Shown piece after piece: positions 32,201-43,643 of a DNA stretch of 64,000 nt. The first letter of the stretch is position 1, and each line of letters starts with the position of its first letter. The position numbers were made by a program, and so were the translations under genes. Source of the stretch: Adenophora triphylla var. japonica. Taxonomy: Eukaryota > Streptophyta > Magnoliopsida > Asterales > Campanulaceae. Below the pieces are notes generated by a model. It saw only the letters and a list, made by a program, of their open reading frames with translations. It was not told where the DNA came from and did not search any database. The DNA is taken from the NCBI GenBank assembly GCA_022495995.1, contig JAFEMH010000749.1, positions 62,001 through 126,000 of the forward strand. The letters run 5' to 3'.

Positions 32201-33427
32201 TCTCATACTCTCCGTTATGACCCAATCTGGTTGGCCATTCTCCACCTCTAAAATCTTAACCATATTTATCTTTAGCTGACTAGATTCTACTTTGGAAGTC
32301 ATCGAAATTGTACTCTCCGCCTTAGCTTTCAACATCTCCTTTTGTTTTCTTACCACAGTGACCGCCTCACTCTTCAAGCAACCTATCCCATTGGTGGTGG
32401 GATACTTCACCCTCTGGTGGGGAATTGACAGAACCATTTCAAAGCTCAACATGAATGGGATCCCCACTATAGCATTATAGGGAGACACAAGATCAATCAC
32501 CATGAATTCGATATTCTCGCATCTCGCCATCTTTCCTTCACCAATTTCGACATCCAACATAATGGTACCTTTAACTTTAACGGAGTGATTAGTGAAACCC
32601 TCAAGATATCCCTTATGAGGCACCAAATTTGCCTCTGTATAATTCATCCTTTTAAAAGCATCATAATAAAGCACATTCCTACTCGCCCCAGAGTCCACCA
32701 TGACTCGCTGCACAATATTATTGCCTGGATACATAGTGATGATAATTGGTTGACTCCCATGGCTTTTGGTAACAGCCAATTCTCTCCTGGAAAAACTGAT
32801 CACCCTATCTTGACTGGCAGGGAACTGAGGAACATCAAACGTATGCGTCAAAGTCATGATTTGGGTATTCAACTGAGACACACTGGGTAATGGGTCGTGA
32901 ATGACATCTACCAAATTTCTCTCCGGCCTACGTTGATCATCCCGCCCAACATTCTCCTCCAAATACTCCTGCAGAAAACCCCTGTCAATCTTCCCCTGAA
33001 TCAATCTCCTCAAATTATAACAATCATCAGTCTTGTGCCCCTTATCCTTGTGAAATTCACAGTAACTATTCTGATCTCTAGACGGACCAGTTCCTGGTGT
33101 AATAGGAAAAGGTTCAGGCAAATTTATTTTCTTCATGATCTCGCTGATAGGAGTGTTCAACCGGCTATACTTGATGTCTGTCTTTGGCTTAAACTCTCTC
33201 TGACCCCCCGTACGCCCTTCTCCACGGCCTCCGCTTCCTCCCGCTTGACTTGCCCCTCTATTGCCGCCAAACCCTCTTCTATCATCTCGCACTATCTCCA
33301 CCCTTTCGCTCGCCACTTTCTTGACGGCCTGATTTGTCATTGTATCCCCCTTTGTCTTAACTCTAGCTCCACTACAAAATCCCCGCACTCTTTCATACAA
33401 CTCCCCCGTAGTCTTTGGCAATCTCAT
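29285..33427 (-). CDS. Element E Gag-Pol ORF: protease, RT, RNase H, second RNase H, integrase zinc finger
   Basis: A single 1,380-codon frame. A gag tail with CEFHKDKGHKTDDC is near residue 120, and the protease VMVDSGASRNVLYY near 240. RT runs about 640-880, with CPKDCYPLPKIDKLVDS, MPFGLKNAGATYQRMV and the YIDDM catalytic box near 797. Gypsy RNase H (YLAASDYAVAAVL) is near 945. A second, archaeal-type RNase H (CWVLHVDGSS, then NNQSEYEAL and HSDSQLIVKQV) runs about 1090-1210. The integrase HHCC finger (HPGARSLAEK ... CEKCQRF) is near 1320-1360. All visible RT and protease catalytic residues are present. The frame ends at 29285 where the integrase core begins in another frame, so one or two indels separate it from an intact Pol. 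Confidence 0.92.
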   Translation of the reverse strand: MRLPKTTGELYERVRGFCSGARVKTKGDTMTNQAVKKVASERVEIVRDDRRGFGGNRGASQAGGSGGRGEGRTGGQREFKPKTDIKYSRLNTPISEIMKKINLPEPFPITPGTGPSRDQNSYCEFHKDKGHKTDDCYNLRRLIQGKIDRGFLQEYLEENVGRDDQRRPERNLVDVIHDPLPSVSQLNTQIMTLTHTFDVPQFPASQDRVISFSRRELAVTKSHGSQPIIITMYPGNNIVQRVMVDSGASRNVLYYDAFKRMNYTEANLVPHKGYLEGFTNHSVKVKGTIMLDVEIGEGKMARCENIEFMVIDLVSPYNAIVGIPFMLSFEMVLSIPHQRVKYPTTNGIGCLKSEAVTVVRKQKEMLKAKAESTISMTSKVESSQLKINMVKILEVENGQPDWVITESMRNGTAMVAEATKQVSGQAIRVFGGEREMCMLDEREPDSGARQERRKEDADWRDVDSDMVGQSDVGEENCWAMEIVSATPHISYARVVRLVSMEEPRIEEVVEGNVKVLMSESDDDYEAIEVEDAQGRPTGNVFADHKKPVPVGMRKRKRIEVETLQVRDEPDIKAGEELEEVEINCYFPEQKVKIGKQLSRDERETLVDFLKENLDVFAWRSEDMKGIDESVALHCLNADPNVEPFKQRVRHLSPEKEVAVLEEVEKLLKAGIIEKIQYPVWLACPVMVLKSNKKWRMCIDFTDLNTACPKDCYPLPKIDKLVDSIAGHRVFSFIDAYSGYHQIKMAEEDKAKTAFRTPKGNFCYKMMPFGLKNAGATYQRMVNEVFKSQIGRNIEAYIDDMVIKTRENNHLLDLAETFENLRRNSMKLNPSKCTFGVTAGKFLGFLVNRRGIEANPEKIQALLDMSPPKSIREIQRLNGRIIALGRFISKSAERCLPFFKVLKGGKNFDWSKECGIAFEEMKSYLGKPPLLSSPVEGEELFIYLAASDYAVAAVLVREDGRIQRPIYYVSKALSEVESRYFNAKKLAYALVVAARKLRAYFIAHTIVFLTDAPLRKILQQPDSAGRLLKWSIELTEFDIRYESRRAIKAQALADFIVETSFTKFQEEVIKEREKKQAAKRVVPSLIEGKKRPEDCWVLHVDGSSAKDRGGARKVLISPDAECEYKKAFRFKFPKVSNNQSEYEALVSGIEFARNIGVKRIVVHSDSQLIVKQVKGEYGTVNSFLIRYCNLVRNILSHFEFWELEQIGREENSRADALSRSAGSRENEAAVDPLVEYVDTPAIDRPMVMEVGEAEANWVTDMKDFLEKGELPPEEERAKLVKVTSPRFTVQDGILYRRSFSKPLMRCIEPGMVAKVLFEIHEGVCGGHPGARSLAEKVLFHGYYWPSLKKDAEEYVRKCEKCQRFENIPRQPATEQTPIVAT

Positions 33428-33453
33428 CCCTAGCTCCTGCTTGAAGTGACTCG

Positions 33454-34686
33454 TCAGTAACTGGTGTTATACAACATGATTATCTCGCCTTGAGCGATGT
33501 CAGGAACTTGATTTGCCACTCCCATGAACCTGTCTGTGAAAGTCGCAATCCCTTCCCCATCTTTTTGTTTAAGACTGCACAACTCCGTCTTTTGAACCGG
33601 TTGTGATCCTGACGCACTAAATCTCGCCAAGAATTTCTCCCTGAAATCTTGATACCCCGTTATAGAATCTTCAGGCTGTGCTAAGAACCAATCCAATGCA
33701 TGATCTGCCAGAGTGCTCACCAAAGCTCGACACAAAACTGCTTCATTCTCAGTCAACAGCGACATGGTTGCTTCAAATCCTCCCACATGAGTTACTGCTC
33801 TAGATTTTCCTGAATAACTTGATAAATTTGGCATGCGAAAACTTGGGTCTGGGGCAACACCTTTGATACTTTGGGTGAAAGGAGCCAAAAAAGGCTTTTT
33901 CCCTTCCACTTTCTTTATTCCCGCCTCTAAATCCTTAATTTTCTTCGCCATCTCAGCCATCTCATTTCTTAACCTTTGTTCCTCTTCCTTCTTAGCCTTC
34001 TCTGCCTCACTAGCCTTGGCCAACTCTGCGGCTTTTATGGCTTCTACGAGCTTCTCGGCTTCTGCCGCCCTTACCGCCTCTGCAGCTCTCCGCTCCCTTT
34101 CCTTGTCATAATCTTTATCTTTCCTATCTTGTCGCCGTCGCTCCCTATCCCGTGGTGACCTCTCACGATGTCGCCTAGCATCATGATGTCGCGATATCCG
34201 GGTCCTTTCCTTGCCACGTCCCTCGTCGTGCGTGGAGCCGCTAGATTCATTGCTGTCATATTCAAAGTAATAAGATTCTTCTTTGGAGTTGCCTGGCTTA
34301 TGGTATATTTCCTTTCTCCTCTTCTTTCTTGCTTCCAAGTCATCATCCCGCCTTCGATTTTCTGCTAATCTCCTGGGCAGCGGCGTATCTACATCCTGTC
34401 TTGGTCTATTAGCCACGCTAGCGCTAACCTCTCAATTTTGCCCGCCGACATGGGACCTTCCCGCTTGCCCATTCAGTAACTCCTCAGGAACGTGGTAAGG
34501 CTCCACATGTAACTCCTTCAATTGTTGGTTATTGGCGAGGACATGCATCCACGCCTCATTATCCGCCCTTAACTTTTCAATCCTTTCTCTTACTTCTGCA
34601 TTCTTTGACTTCGCGGGAACTTGGCCTTCATCTACTGCCTTGGCTCTTTCCACTCTCACCCTTTCCTCCTCCACCCTAGCCCGCCT
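33454..34686 (-). pseudogene. Element E gag, main part
   Basis: 33454-34416 has an N-terminal, very charged arginine/glutamate region with a long coiled coil (repeated AEAVRAAEAEKL-like text). It is followed by the retrotransposon gag core (RMPNLSSYSGKSRAVTHVGG, ALVSTLADHALDWF, FREKFLARFS). 34432-34686 is the preceding part and is read up to the G insertion; its first 85 residues continue from 43793 on the far side of G. Stops near 34425 and 33450 split the ORF. Confidence 0.85.
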
Positions 34687-36886
34687 TGTGACGACCCCAA
34701 CCCTAGGCACTCATTTTAAATATTTAATTATATGCTTTTAATATTTATGATATCTTTATGTGTTCAATTATGTCTTTAAATTCTTAAATTAAGAATAAAT
34801 TGGGTGAAAAGTAAATTTAGGATCTTTTAAGAATTTATTGGACATTAAATAAAGAAACTTGAAGAAATAATAAAAATGGAAATATGATAAATAATGTAGG
34901 GAGGTTAAAATGAGTAGGATGAATTAAATGGTTAAAGGGTTAATTTTATTTAAAAAGGGGTGAAAGCCTCATTAGTTTTGATGGGGGGCCAATTTGAAGA
35001 AGTCCCCTCCTTCATTGCCATGTGTCCTCCCTCCATACCTCCTCTTACTCCCTTCCCCTCCCTTCTCCTTCATTCACCACATTCATCCTAGAGAAAACTA
35101 GAGAACCTCCATTGAAGCTCCCTCCATCCAAGCTTGAATCCAAGGCATTTCTTCACCAAAATCAAGTCTAGGAGCACCATTGAAGTTGGACCACCTAGAG
35201 GAAGCCATCAAGTTAGAAAGATTCATCTTTCCTTATAAAATCCAAGTGAGTTATTATGATTCCCTTCTCCTATGTGTTCATGAGTTCTTTGATTATTATT
35301 CTTGGCTTAATGATGTTGATTTCTTGCTTAGAAACCTAAATGGGAGTTGATTGATTTGAAAATGAACATTGTTGAAGTTAGGGTTCAAGGAAGATCATTA
35401 GAAGGGTTTGAAATGGGTGGAATGGGTAGAGATAAATGATCTAGGATTACTTGGTTGTGAGTTTATATGTTTTGAATGGGACTTGGTAAGATGAAGGTGT
35501 TCTTGGGTGTTCTTGATCAAGCCATGGTAGAGGGAAAGAAGAACTAGGTTAAAAAGGGTTAAAAATCTGCAAAAGGGGCTGGAGGAGGCTTGGGCGGTCG
35601 CCCATGGGGGCTTGGGCGGCCGCCCATCATGGCAGGAGGTCCAAATTGCTTTGAAGTACACTTGGGCGGTCGCCCAAGTAGGTTAGGGCGGTCGCCCAAG
35701 ATGGCAGAAACCTCAAATTCCTAGGAAGTCCACTTGGGCGGTCGCCCAAGTGGTAAGGGCGGTCGCCCAAGCCCCTGAACCAACCTTTTTCAATTTAAAC
35801 AAGGATTGTTTAGCAAGTTGTTTGGCCACTTATAAATGGTGACTCCCACTTAGTAATGGAACTTGAACCTTCATTAAGGCCTTGTATACTTGTATATGGA
35901 ATTTGTAGGGTAGGTCAATGATCCCTCATTTCCTTACTTGATGTTATATATACTGTTGTTGATATTGTTTAGTGTATTCATAAATTGTTGCACTTTGATA
36001 TTGATTGGGCATGAGTATATATTACCATGTGGCTATTGTTTATCCCTTTTTGTGGATTTTATTCAAGTATCTATTATGTGCTTGATATGTGTGAGTCAGC
36101 TGACGTTGGGGGTATAACATAATACGATCAATTATGGAAGTGTGACCTAATGTGATCGGATTATGTTATATCTGTGACCGTCCCCTCCTGTGGCCACAGG
36201 TTGGGGTTATAGCATCTGTATTGAGCCAAAAGCCTTACGTAGTTGCTCTTTGTCTCATTTGGTTCCCCGAAAACGGGTCTTATAAGACGTGAGTATTGCT
36301 TAAGCGGCTCGGCTGTAAGATTGGAGTATTATTATACCCAATGTTGTACGACTCGTTCGAGACGGGAAAAGGTAAACCAAGGTAATGGAATGTGGTTATA
36401 GCTTTCCCAATGTGTTATGTGCGACTTGTTATATGTTGCATTTATTTGGCATATTATTGCATCAATAATAGCTTGCTTTGAGATTTATTCTCACCCCTCT
36501 CCCTTTCTTGTTTTAGATCCCGAGACAAGTGGACCGGCCAAGTAAGGACGGAGAGGAGTTTGGAGAAATCTTTTGGGTGTTGTCGGGGTATGTTTAGGGT
36601 GACGTATAAAATTGTATTTTGGTAATTCCTTTCTTGGAGTTTGTAATTATAAACTTTAAACTCTACGTCATAACCTTAATCTTTTGTAACTAAACAGAGT
36701 TGACCGTTTTCAAAGTTAGTTATCTCCTCCTCCGATGTGGAGTTGAGTGGAGATCTTTTGGAATGTTATGTGATTAATGTTTATGTTTGAAAGTCAAAGC
36801 AAAGTTTTAAAAGTTTTTGTGTATTTGGGTTAGTTTGAGGACGCTCCAACTCGGGACACGTGTAGGTTCCGGTCGGGGTCCTCACG
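34687..36886 (+). repeat. 5' LTR of G
   Basis: 2.2 kb. Six GC-rich palindromic sites lie at 35591-35771 and a TATA box (TATAAAT) at 35831-35837, about 60 bp downstream of the last. It is nearly identical to the 3' LTR except for a cluster of small differences at 36160-36370. ORFs inside it are not supported. Confidence 0.93.
35591..35771. promoter_or_regulatory. Six GGGCGGTCGCCC-type palindromes in the U3 of G
   Basis: Cores lie at 35591-35604, 35613-35626 (perfect TGGGCGGCCGCCCA), 35661-35678, 35686-35697, 35733-35750 and 35757-35768. Two extend to CTTGGGCGGTCGCCCAAG. Most have a GT centre between GGGCG and CGCCC arms. The 3' LTR has the matching set at about 42340-42520, two of them altered at CG positions. 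All are upstream of the TATA box. Confidence 0.75.
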
Positions 36887-37575
36887 GTTAATATCGAGCT
36901 CGGTTAGAATTCTCGGGTAGAGTCTAGGCGAGTGAGAGTGTGTGGTAGCGACGTCGAGTGTTTAATGCAGGAGTTTGTTGTAATGGCGGGAAATGATGGT
37001 GATCGGAATGCGGGTTTGGGTGGTGTTGGTAATCCGAATGCCGAGATGATGGATATGTTCCGAGGGTTTCTTCAAAGATATGGCAACTCGTAATCAATCG
37101 GGGTAGGCGGCAGAAGAAGGCGGACAAGGGCGCATGGTTTAGAGAAGTTCGTGAAGATGTCTCCTCCTAGCTTCAACGGAGATCCGGATCCGGTGAAGGC
37201 CGAGAGGTGGCTTGAGGCTATGAATAAGATTTTCGCGGCTATGGAGAGTTCGGATGCGGAGAAGGTGAGATGTGCCGTTTTCAAGTTGGAAGGACCCGAG
37301 CGAGCGGTGGCGAGGTAGTAAAGGATGGTTGGGACCGGGATTTGACACCACGGACATGGGAGAACTTCACACGCAAGTTCCGGATCACTTTGTACCGATG
37401 GTTACTAGAGACAAGAAGGAAGGCGAGTTTCGAAGCTGGAGCAAGGGACCATGACGATAGCGCAATATTCGGCAAAGTTCACGTAATTGGCCCGATATTG
37501 TCCTCATTTGGTGCCGGATGAAGAGAGGCGAGTCTACCGGTTTGTGAAAGGTTTAAGGGTTGAGTTCGAAGCTTA
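36887..37575 (+). pseudogene. Element G gag, N-terminal part
   Basis: From ATG 36966 the plus strand encodes NDGDRNAGLGGVGNP and MMDMFRGFLQ. It then shifts frame to a typical gypsy gag core around 37150-37350 (SFNGDPDPVKAERWLEAMNK, CAVFKLEGPERAV), and continues in broken frames to 37575. Frames change at about 37080, 37300 and 37500. Confidence 0.75.
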
Positions 37576-38691
37576 TTGACGCATAACTTCGCCAACTTCC
37601 AAGCAAAGGCGGTGAATATGGCGTATCGGATTGAGAATGACATAGAGGAGCATCGTGGTAAGAATGAAGGCGGAAACGGGAATAGATTCCAAGGTCAAGG
37701 TTCGGGACGGAATAGGGTGCGGCCCGGGACATTTACTACGGGAGCAAATCGAGGAGGAAATGTGGCGACTCCGGCAAATCGTGCGACTCCCGGTCAGTTT
37801 GGGGTAACATGTGGGTTTTGCAAGAGGCTAGGGCATTCGGAGGACAAGTGTTGGAGCAAACAAGGAAAGTGTTTGGAGTGTGGGTCGGCAGGCCATTTTA
37901 GGAGGAATTGCCCCAAGTTACAGAATAAGCAAACTTCGGGTACCGGATTTGGGGGACAAGGTAGTGGTGTGAAGAGAGATGTTGATGGGAAACCTAAGGA
38001 TAGAGTCCAAGGTCGTGTGTTTGCTTTGGGTCGAGGAGAGGTCGATCCTAATGCCGTCATTAGAGGTATAGTTCCTGTCTCAGGAGTTAAGGCCCGCATT
38101 CTTATAGATCCCGGGTCTTCCCATTCATTTGTGGCATCGCATTTTGCATTCTCATTGCATACCTTGCCTGAATCTATGCCTTATGTGTTAGAGGTCTCTA
38201 CTCCTATGGGAGAGAGCCTCACATCTTCTTTGATATATCCTGGTTGTGATGTGACTATACGTGGGCATGTATTGCCGGTGGATTTGGTCGAGTTACCAAT
38301 CCGTGATTTTGATGTGATCCTTGGGATGGATTGGTTGAGTCAGTGTCATGCTTTGGTAGACTGTCGTAGAAAACGAGTCTCATTTGCTATGCACGACGTG
38401 CCTACTTTTATATTTGATGCGGATAGATCTATGTTCGGGTTACATGTTATTTACGCCTTAAAAGCTAGAAAGATGCTATCTAAGGGGTGTGCGGGTTACT
38501 TGGCTTATGTGGTAGATTCCAATAAGAAGTCTCCCGAGTTAGCTCATGTTCCGGTTGTCAATGAATTTAGTGATGTGTTTTCTAGCGAGTACTCTATGCC
38601 TCCGGATCGTGAGATAGATTTTTGTATTGACTTAGTGCCCGGTACCGCACCTATCTCTAAAGCACCCTATAGAATGGCTCCTACGAGTTAA
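37576..38691 (+). pseudogene. Element G gag C-terminus and protease
   Basis: A 371-codon frame with two zinc knuckles near residues 76-115 (CGFCKRLGHSEDKCW and CLECGSAGHFRRNCP). The protease follows: ARILIDPGSSHSFVASHF near residue 172, where P replaces the usual S or T after D, and ILGMDWLSQCHALVDC near 250. The start of RT ([14 protein letters not shown]) is at the end. The ORF breaks at 38691, in the MAPxE motif, and resumes at 38697. The DPGSS active-site variant is common in chromoviruses. Confidence 0.9.
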
Positions 38692-38696
38692 AAGAG

Positions 38697-40555
38697 TTGA
38701 AGGTCCAATTGCAAGAATTGTTAGACCGAGGTTTTATTCGTCCTAGTGTGTCTCCGTGGGGAGCACCGGTCTTGTTTGTTAGGAAGAAGGATGGTACCTT
38801 ACGATTGTGTATTGACTATCGTTTGTTGAACCAAGCCACCATTAAGAATAAGTATCCTCTTCCGCATATAGATGATTTGTTTGACCAACTCCAAGGTTCC
38901 GTTATCTACTCAAAGCTTGATTTGAGAAGCGGATACCATCGATTGAAGATTAGACCGGATGATATTGCTAAGACGGCTTTCCGGACTAGATATGGTCATT
39001 ATGAGTTTGTTGTGATGCCTTTCGGGTTGACTAATGCTCAGCCGTGTTTATGGATATGATGAACCGTGTCTTCAAGCCTTATCTTGATAGCTTTGTGGTA
39101 GTGTTCATAGATGATATCCTTGTTTACTCTAAGTCTCGGGAAGAGCATGAGAATCATTTGAGGATTGTCTTGTCCGTTCTTCGGGAGAAGCAATTGTACG
39201 CCAAGTTCAGTAAGTGCGAGTTTTGGCTTGAGCAGATTTCTTTCTTGGGGCAAGTTGTGTCGAGTTCGGGAATTTCCGTGGATCCTTCAAAGATTGAAGC
39301 CGTGGTTAATTGGAAGCAACCTTCGACTGTGACCGAGGTCCGTAGTTTTCTTGGTTTGGCGGGGTATTATCGGAGGTTCATTGAAGGGTTTTCTCGGATT
39401 GCGACTCCGTTGACTAGGTTGACTCGGAAAGATGTATCGTTTGTATGGGATTCCAAGTGTGAAGCAAGCTTTGATGAATTGAAGAAGAGATTGACAACGG
39501 CTCCTATTCTTACCCTTCCGGATGGTTGCGAAAATTTTGTTATTTATAGTGATGCCTCGAAGGCGGGTTTGGGATGTGTGTTGATGCAAAATGGGAAAGT
39601 GATTGCGTATGCCTCTAGGAAGTTATCACCGGCGGAACAGAATTACCCTACTCATGATATGGAATTGGCGGCGATTGTATTTGCGTTGCATAAGTGGAAG
39701 CATTACCTTTATGGAGCTAAATTTGAGATTTTTACCGACCATAAAAGTTTGAAGTATTTGTTTACCCAAAAGGAGTTGAATAACTGGCAAAGGAGATGGT
39801 TAGAGTTTTTGAAGGATTTTGATTGTGTCATTTCCTATCACCCGGGGAAAGCCAATGTAGTGGCGGATGCGATTAGCCGAAAGGCATATTTGACAGCTTT
39901 GAGTTCCCGAGAATTGAAGAGTGAGGTAATTATTGCGAATGTTAGAGCCGTTCCGACATTGTATGGAGATTTGAAAGAAGCTCAACAAGGAGATCCGGAA
40001 TTGAAGAAAATTTTAGATCAAGTGCAAAATGGGAAAGCCGGGGAATTTGCTTTGAATAGAGATGGGATTTTAACTTTCCAAGGGAGAATTTGCGTTCCTT
40101 CATCGCCGGAAATCAAGAAGCGTGTTTTAGAGGATGGCCATAAGTCTAAGTTTGCGATTCATCCGGGGAGTACCAAAATGTATCAAGACTTGAAGCATGG
40201 GTATTGGTGGAATGGTATGAAGAGGGAAATAGCGGATTATGTTTCTAAGTGTTTGACTTGTCAACAAATCAAGGCCGAACATCAGAGACCGGCGGGACTA
40301 CTTCAACCATTGGATATTCCGGAGTGGAAATGGGAAGGGATCTCGATGGATTTCGTTTCGGGTTTGCCTCTTACCGCGAAGAAGATGGATGCTATTTGGG
40401 TTATTGTGGATAGATTGACGAAGTCGGCTCATTTTCTTCCGGTGTCAACTAAGTTTTCGTTAGAGAAGTTAGCCCAGTTGTATATGAAAGAGATCGTTCG
40501 ACTTCATGGGGTTCCGGTTAGTATTGTTTCCGAGAGAGCCGAGGTTTACTTCTAG
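38697..40555 (+). pseudogene. Element G pol: RT, RNase H, integrase start
   Basis: RT blocks: [54 protein letters not shown] and [10 protein letters not shown] (frameshift at 39040), then [14 protein letters not shown] with the catalytic FIDD box. RNase [18 protein letters not shown] and [11 protein letters not shown]. Integrase: [31 protein letters not shown], and the core start [12 protein letters not shown] with the first aspartate, to [13 protein letters not shown] (usually ISDRD). The frame is lost at 40555. Confidence 0.92.
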
Positions 40556-41398
40556 ATTTTGGAAAGCATTGCATGAAGCCTTGGGTTCTAAGTTGTGTTT
40601 TAGTACGGCGTTTCATCCTCAAACCGATGGTCGGTCAGAGAACTATTCGAGATACTTGAGGATATGTTACGGGCTTGTGTGATGGATTTCCAATTATCTT
40701 GGGAGGATCATCTACCGTTAGTTGAGTTTGCTTACAACAATAGTTATCGATCAAGTATCGAGATGGCTCCGTATGAGGCGTTGTATGGTAGGAAGTTTCG
40801 ATCTCCGATGTGTTGGGACGAGGTTGGTGAAGCGAGACTTTGGGGCCCGGATTTGGTTCGAGATTCTACGGAGAAGATCAAGGTGATTCGGGATAGATTG
40901 AAGACGGCTCGAGTAGACGGAAAAGCTACGCCGACAATAGAAGACGGGACTTATCTTTTCGGGTTGGTGACTTTGTGTTCTTGAAGGTCTCTCCGAGGAC
41001 GGGGATTAAAAGGTTTGGTAATAAAGGAAAGTTGGCTCAGAGGTTTGTAGGTCCGTTTGAGATTTTAGAGAAGATAGGGAATTGGCTTACCGGTTAGCGT
41101 TGCCTCCGTCTTTTCTTTGCTCCATGATGTTTTCCATGTTTCTATGTTAAGGAAGTATTGTCATGACCCCTCCCATGTTTTGAGCTCTCCTCCCGATGAT
41201 GTCCAAGCGGACATGTCTTATGTTGAAGAGCCGCTAAGAGTCTTAGAATTCCAAGTTAAGGAGTTGAGAACTAAGAGTATCCCGATAGTGAAAGTCCTTT
41301 GGAAGAATCATACCGTAGAGGAAGCAACGTGGGAGCTAGAGTCGGAGATGAGGGCGAAATACCCTTGGTTGTTTGAGAATTCAAGTAAGTCTTTTTAA
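40556..41398 (+). pseudogene. Element G integrase end and chromodomain
   Basis: Broken frames encode the core end (FHPQTDGRSE, ACVMDFQLSWEDHLPLVEFA, the YEALYGRKFRSPMCWDEVGE block) and, after another shift, FHVSMLRKYCHDPSHVL. The chromodomain follows at 41250-41390: VLWKNHTVEEATWELESEM, ending in KYPWLFEN. Aromatic and acidic positions of group I/II chromodomains are visible. It probably targets integration to heterochromatin marks. Confidence 0.88.
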
Positions 41399-41432
41399 AA
41401 TTCGGGTCGAATTTTCTTTAAGGGGGAGTGAG

Positions 41433-43638
41433 TGTGACGACCCCAACCCTAGGCACTCATTTTAAATATTTAATTATATGCTTTTAATATTTATGATATC
41501 TTTATGTGTTCAATTATGTCTTTAAATTCTTAAATTAAGAATAAATTGGGTGAAAAGTAAATTTAGGATCTTTTAAGAATTTATTGGACATTAAATAAAG
41601 AAACTTGAAGAAATAATAAAAATGGAAATATGATAAATAATGTAGGGAGGTTAAAATGAGTAGGATGAATTAAATGGTTAAAGGGTTAATTTTATTTAAA
41701 AAGGGGTGAAAGCCTCATTAGTTTTGATGGGGGGCCAATTTGAAGAAGTCCCCTCCTTCATTGCCATGTGTCCTCCCTCCATACCTCCTCTTACTCCCTT
41801 CCCCTCCCTTCTCCTTCATTCACCACATTCATCCTAGAGAAAACTAGAGAACCTCCATTGAAGCTCCCTCCATCCAAGCTTGAATCCAAGGCATTTCTTC
41901 ACCAAAATCAAGTCTAGGAGCACCATTGAAGTTGGACCACCTAGAGGAAGCCATCAAGTTAGAAAGATTCATCTTTCCTTATAAAATCCAAGTGAGTTAT
42001 TATGATTCCCTTCTCCTATGTGTTCATGAGTCCTTTGATTATTATTCTTGGCTTAATGATGTTGATTTCTTGCTTGGAAACCTAAATGGGAGTTGATTGA
42101 TTTGAAAATGAACATTGTTGAAGTTAGGGTTCAAGGAAGATCATTAGAAGGGTTTGAAATGGGTGGAATGGGTAGAGATAAATGATCTAGGATTACTTGG
42201 TTGTGAGTTTATATGTTTTGAATGGGACTTGGTAAGATGAAGGTGTTCTTGGGTGTTCTTGATCAAGCCATGGTAGAGGGAAAGAAGAACTAGGTTAAAA
42301 AGGGTTAAAAATCTGCAAAAGGGGCTGGAGGAGGCTTGGGCGGTCGCCCGTACGGGGCTTGGGCGGCCGCCCATCATGGCGAGAGGTCCAAATTGCTTTG
42401 AAGTACACTTGGGCGGTCGCCCAAGTAGGTTAGGGCGGTCGCCCAAGATGGCAGAAACCTCAAATTCCTAGGAAGTCCACTTGGGCGGTCGCCCGAGTGG
42501 TAAGGGCGATCGCCCAAGCCCCCGAACCAACCTTTTTCAATTTAAACAAGGATTGTTTAGCAAGTTGTTTGGCCACTTATAAATGGTGACTCCCACTTAG
42601 TAATGGAACTTGAACCTTCATTAAGGCCTTGTATACTTGTATATGGAATTTGTAGGGTAGGTCAATGATCCCTCATTTCCTTACTTGATGTTATATATAC
42701 TGTTGTTGATATTGTTTAGTGTATTCATAAATTGTTGCACTTTGATATTGATTGGGCATGAGTATATATTACCATGTGGCTATTGTTTATCCCTTTTTGT
42801 GGATTTTATTCAAGTATCTATTATGTGCTTGATATGTGTGAGTCAGCTGACGTTGGGGGTATAACATAATACGATCAATTATGGAAGTGTGACCTAATGT
42901 GATCGGATTATGTTATATACATGGACGTCCTCCTGTGGCCACGCGAGTTGGGGTTATAACATCTGTATTGAGCCAAAAGCCTTACGAGTTGCTACTCTTG
43001 TCTCATTTGGTTCCCCGAAAAACGGGTCTTATAAGATGTGAGTATTGCTTAAGCGGCATTTCCATTTGTAAGATTGGAGTATTATTATACCCAATGTTGT
43101 ACGACTACTGTTCAGACGGGAAAAGGTAAACCAAGGTAATGGAATGTGGTTATAGCTTTCCCAATGTGTTATGTGCGACTTGTTATATGTTGCATTTATT
43201 TGGCATATTGTTGCATCCATAATAGCTTGCTGAGATTTATTCTCACCCCTCTCCCTTTACTGTTTTAGATCCCGAGACAGGTGGACCGGCCAAGTAAGGA
43301 CGGAGAGGAGTTTGGAGAAATCTTTTGGGTGTTGTCGGGGTATGTTTAGGGTGACGTATAAAATTGTATTTTGGTAATTCCTTTCTTGGAGTTTGTAATT
43401 ATAAACTTTAAACTCTACGTCATAACCTTAATCTTTTGTAACTAAACAGTTGACCGTTTTCAAAGTTAGTTATCTCCTCCTCCGATGTGGAGTTGAGTGG
43501 AGTTCTTTTTGGAATGTTATGTGATTAATGTTTATGTTTGAAAGTCAAAGCAAAGTTTTAAAAGTTTTTGTGTATTTGGGTTAGTTTGAGGACGCTCCAA
43601 CTCGGGACACGTGTAGGTTCCGGGTCGTGGTCCTCACA
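41433..43638 (+). repeat. 3' LTR of G
   Basis: TGTGACGACC ... CCTCACA, followed by the CGCCT duplication. It matches the 5' LTR over 2.2 kb. Confidence 0.93.
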
Positions 43639-43643
43639 CGCCT

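Larger units (their letters stand above)
34687..43638 (+). mobile_element. Chromovirus (Del/Tekay-like Ty3/gypsy) G, nested in gag of E
   Basis: LTRs 34687-36886 and 41433-43638 are flanked by a perfect host duplication CGCCT (34682-34686 and 43639-43643). The ends are TGTGACGACC ... GGTCCTCACA. Gag, protease, RT, RNase H, integrase and a C-terminal chromodomain lie in order on the plus strand. A polypurine tract (AAGGGGGAGTGAG) precedes the 3' LTR. The primer-binding site after the 5' LTR is poor (AATATCGAGCTCGG, vaguely like initiator-Met). Several frameshifts make it defective as printed. Confidence 0.93.
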
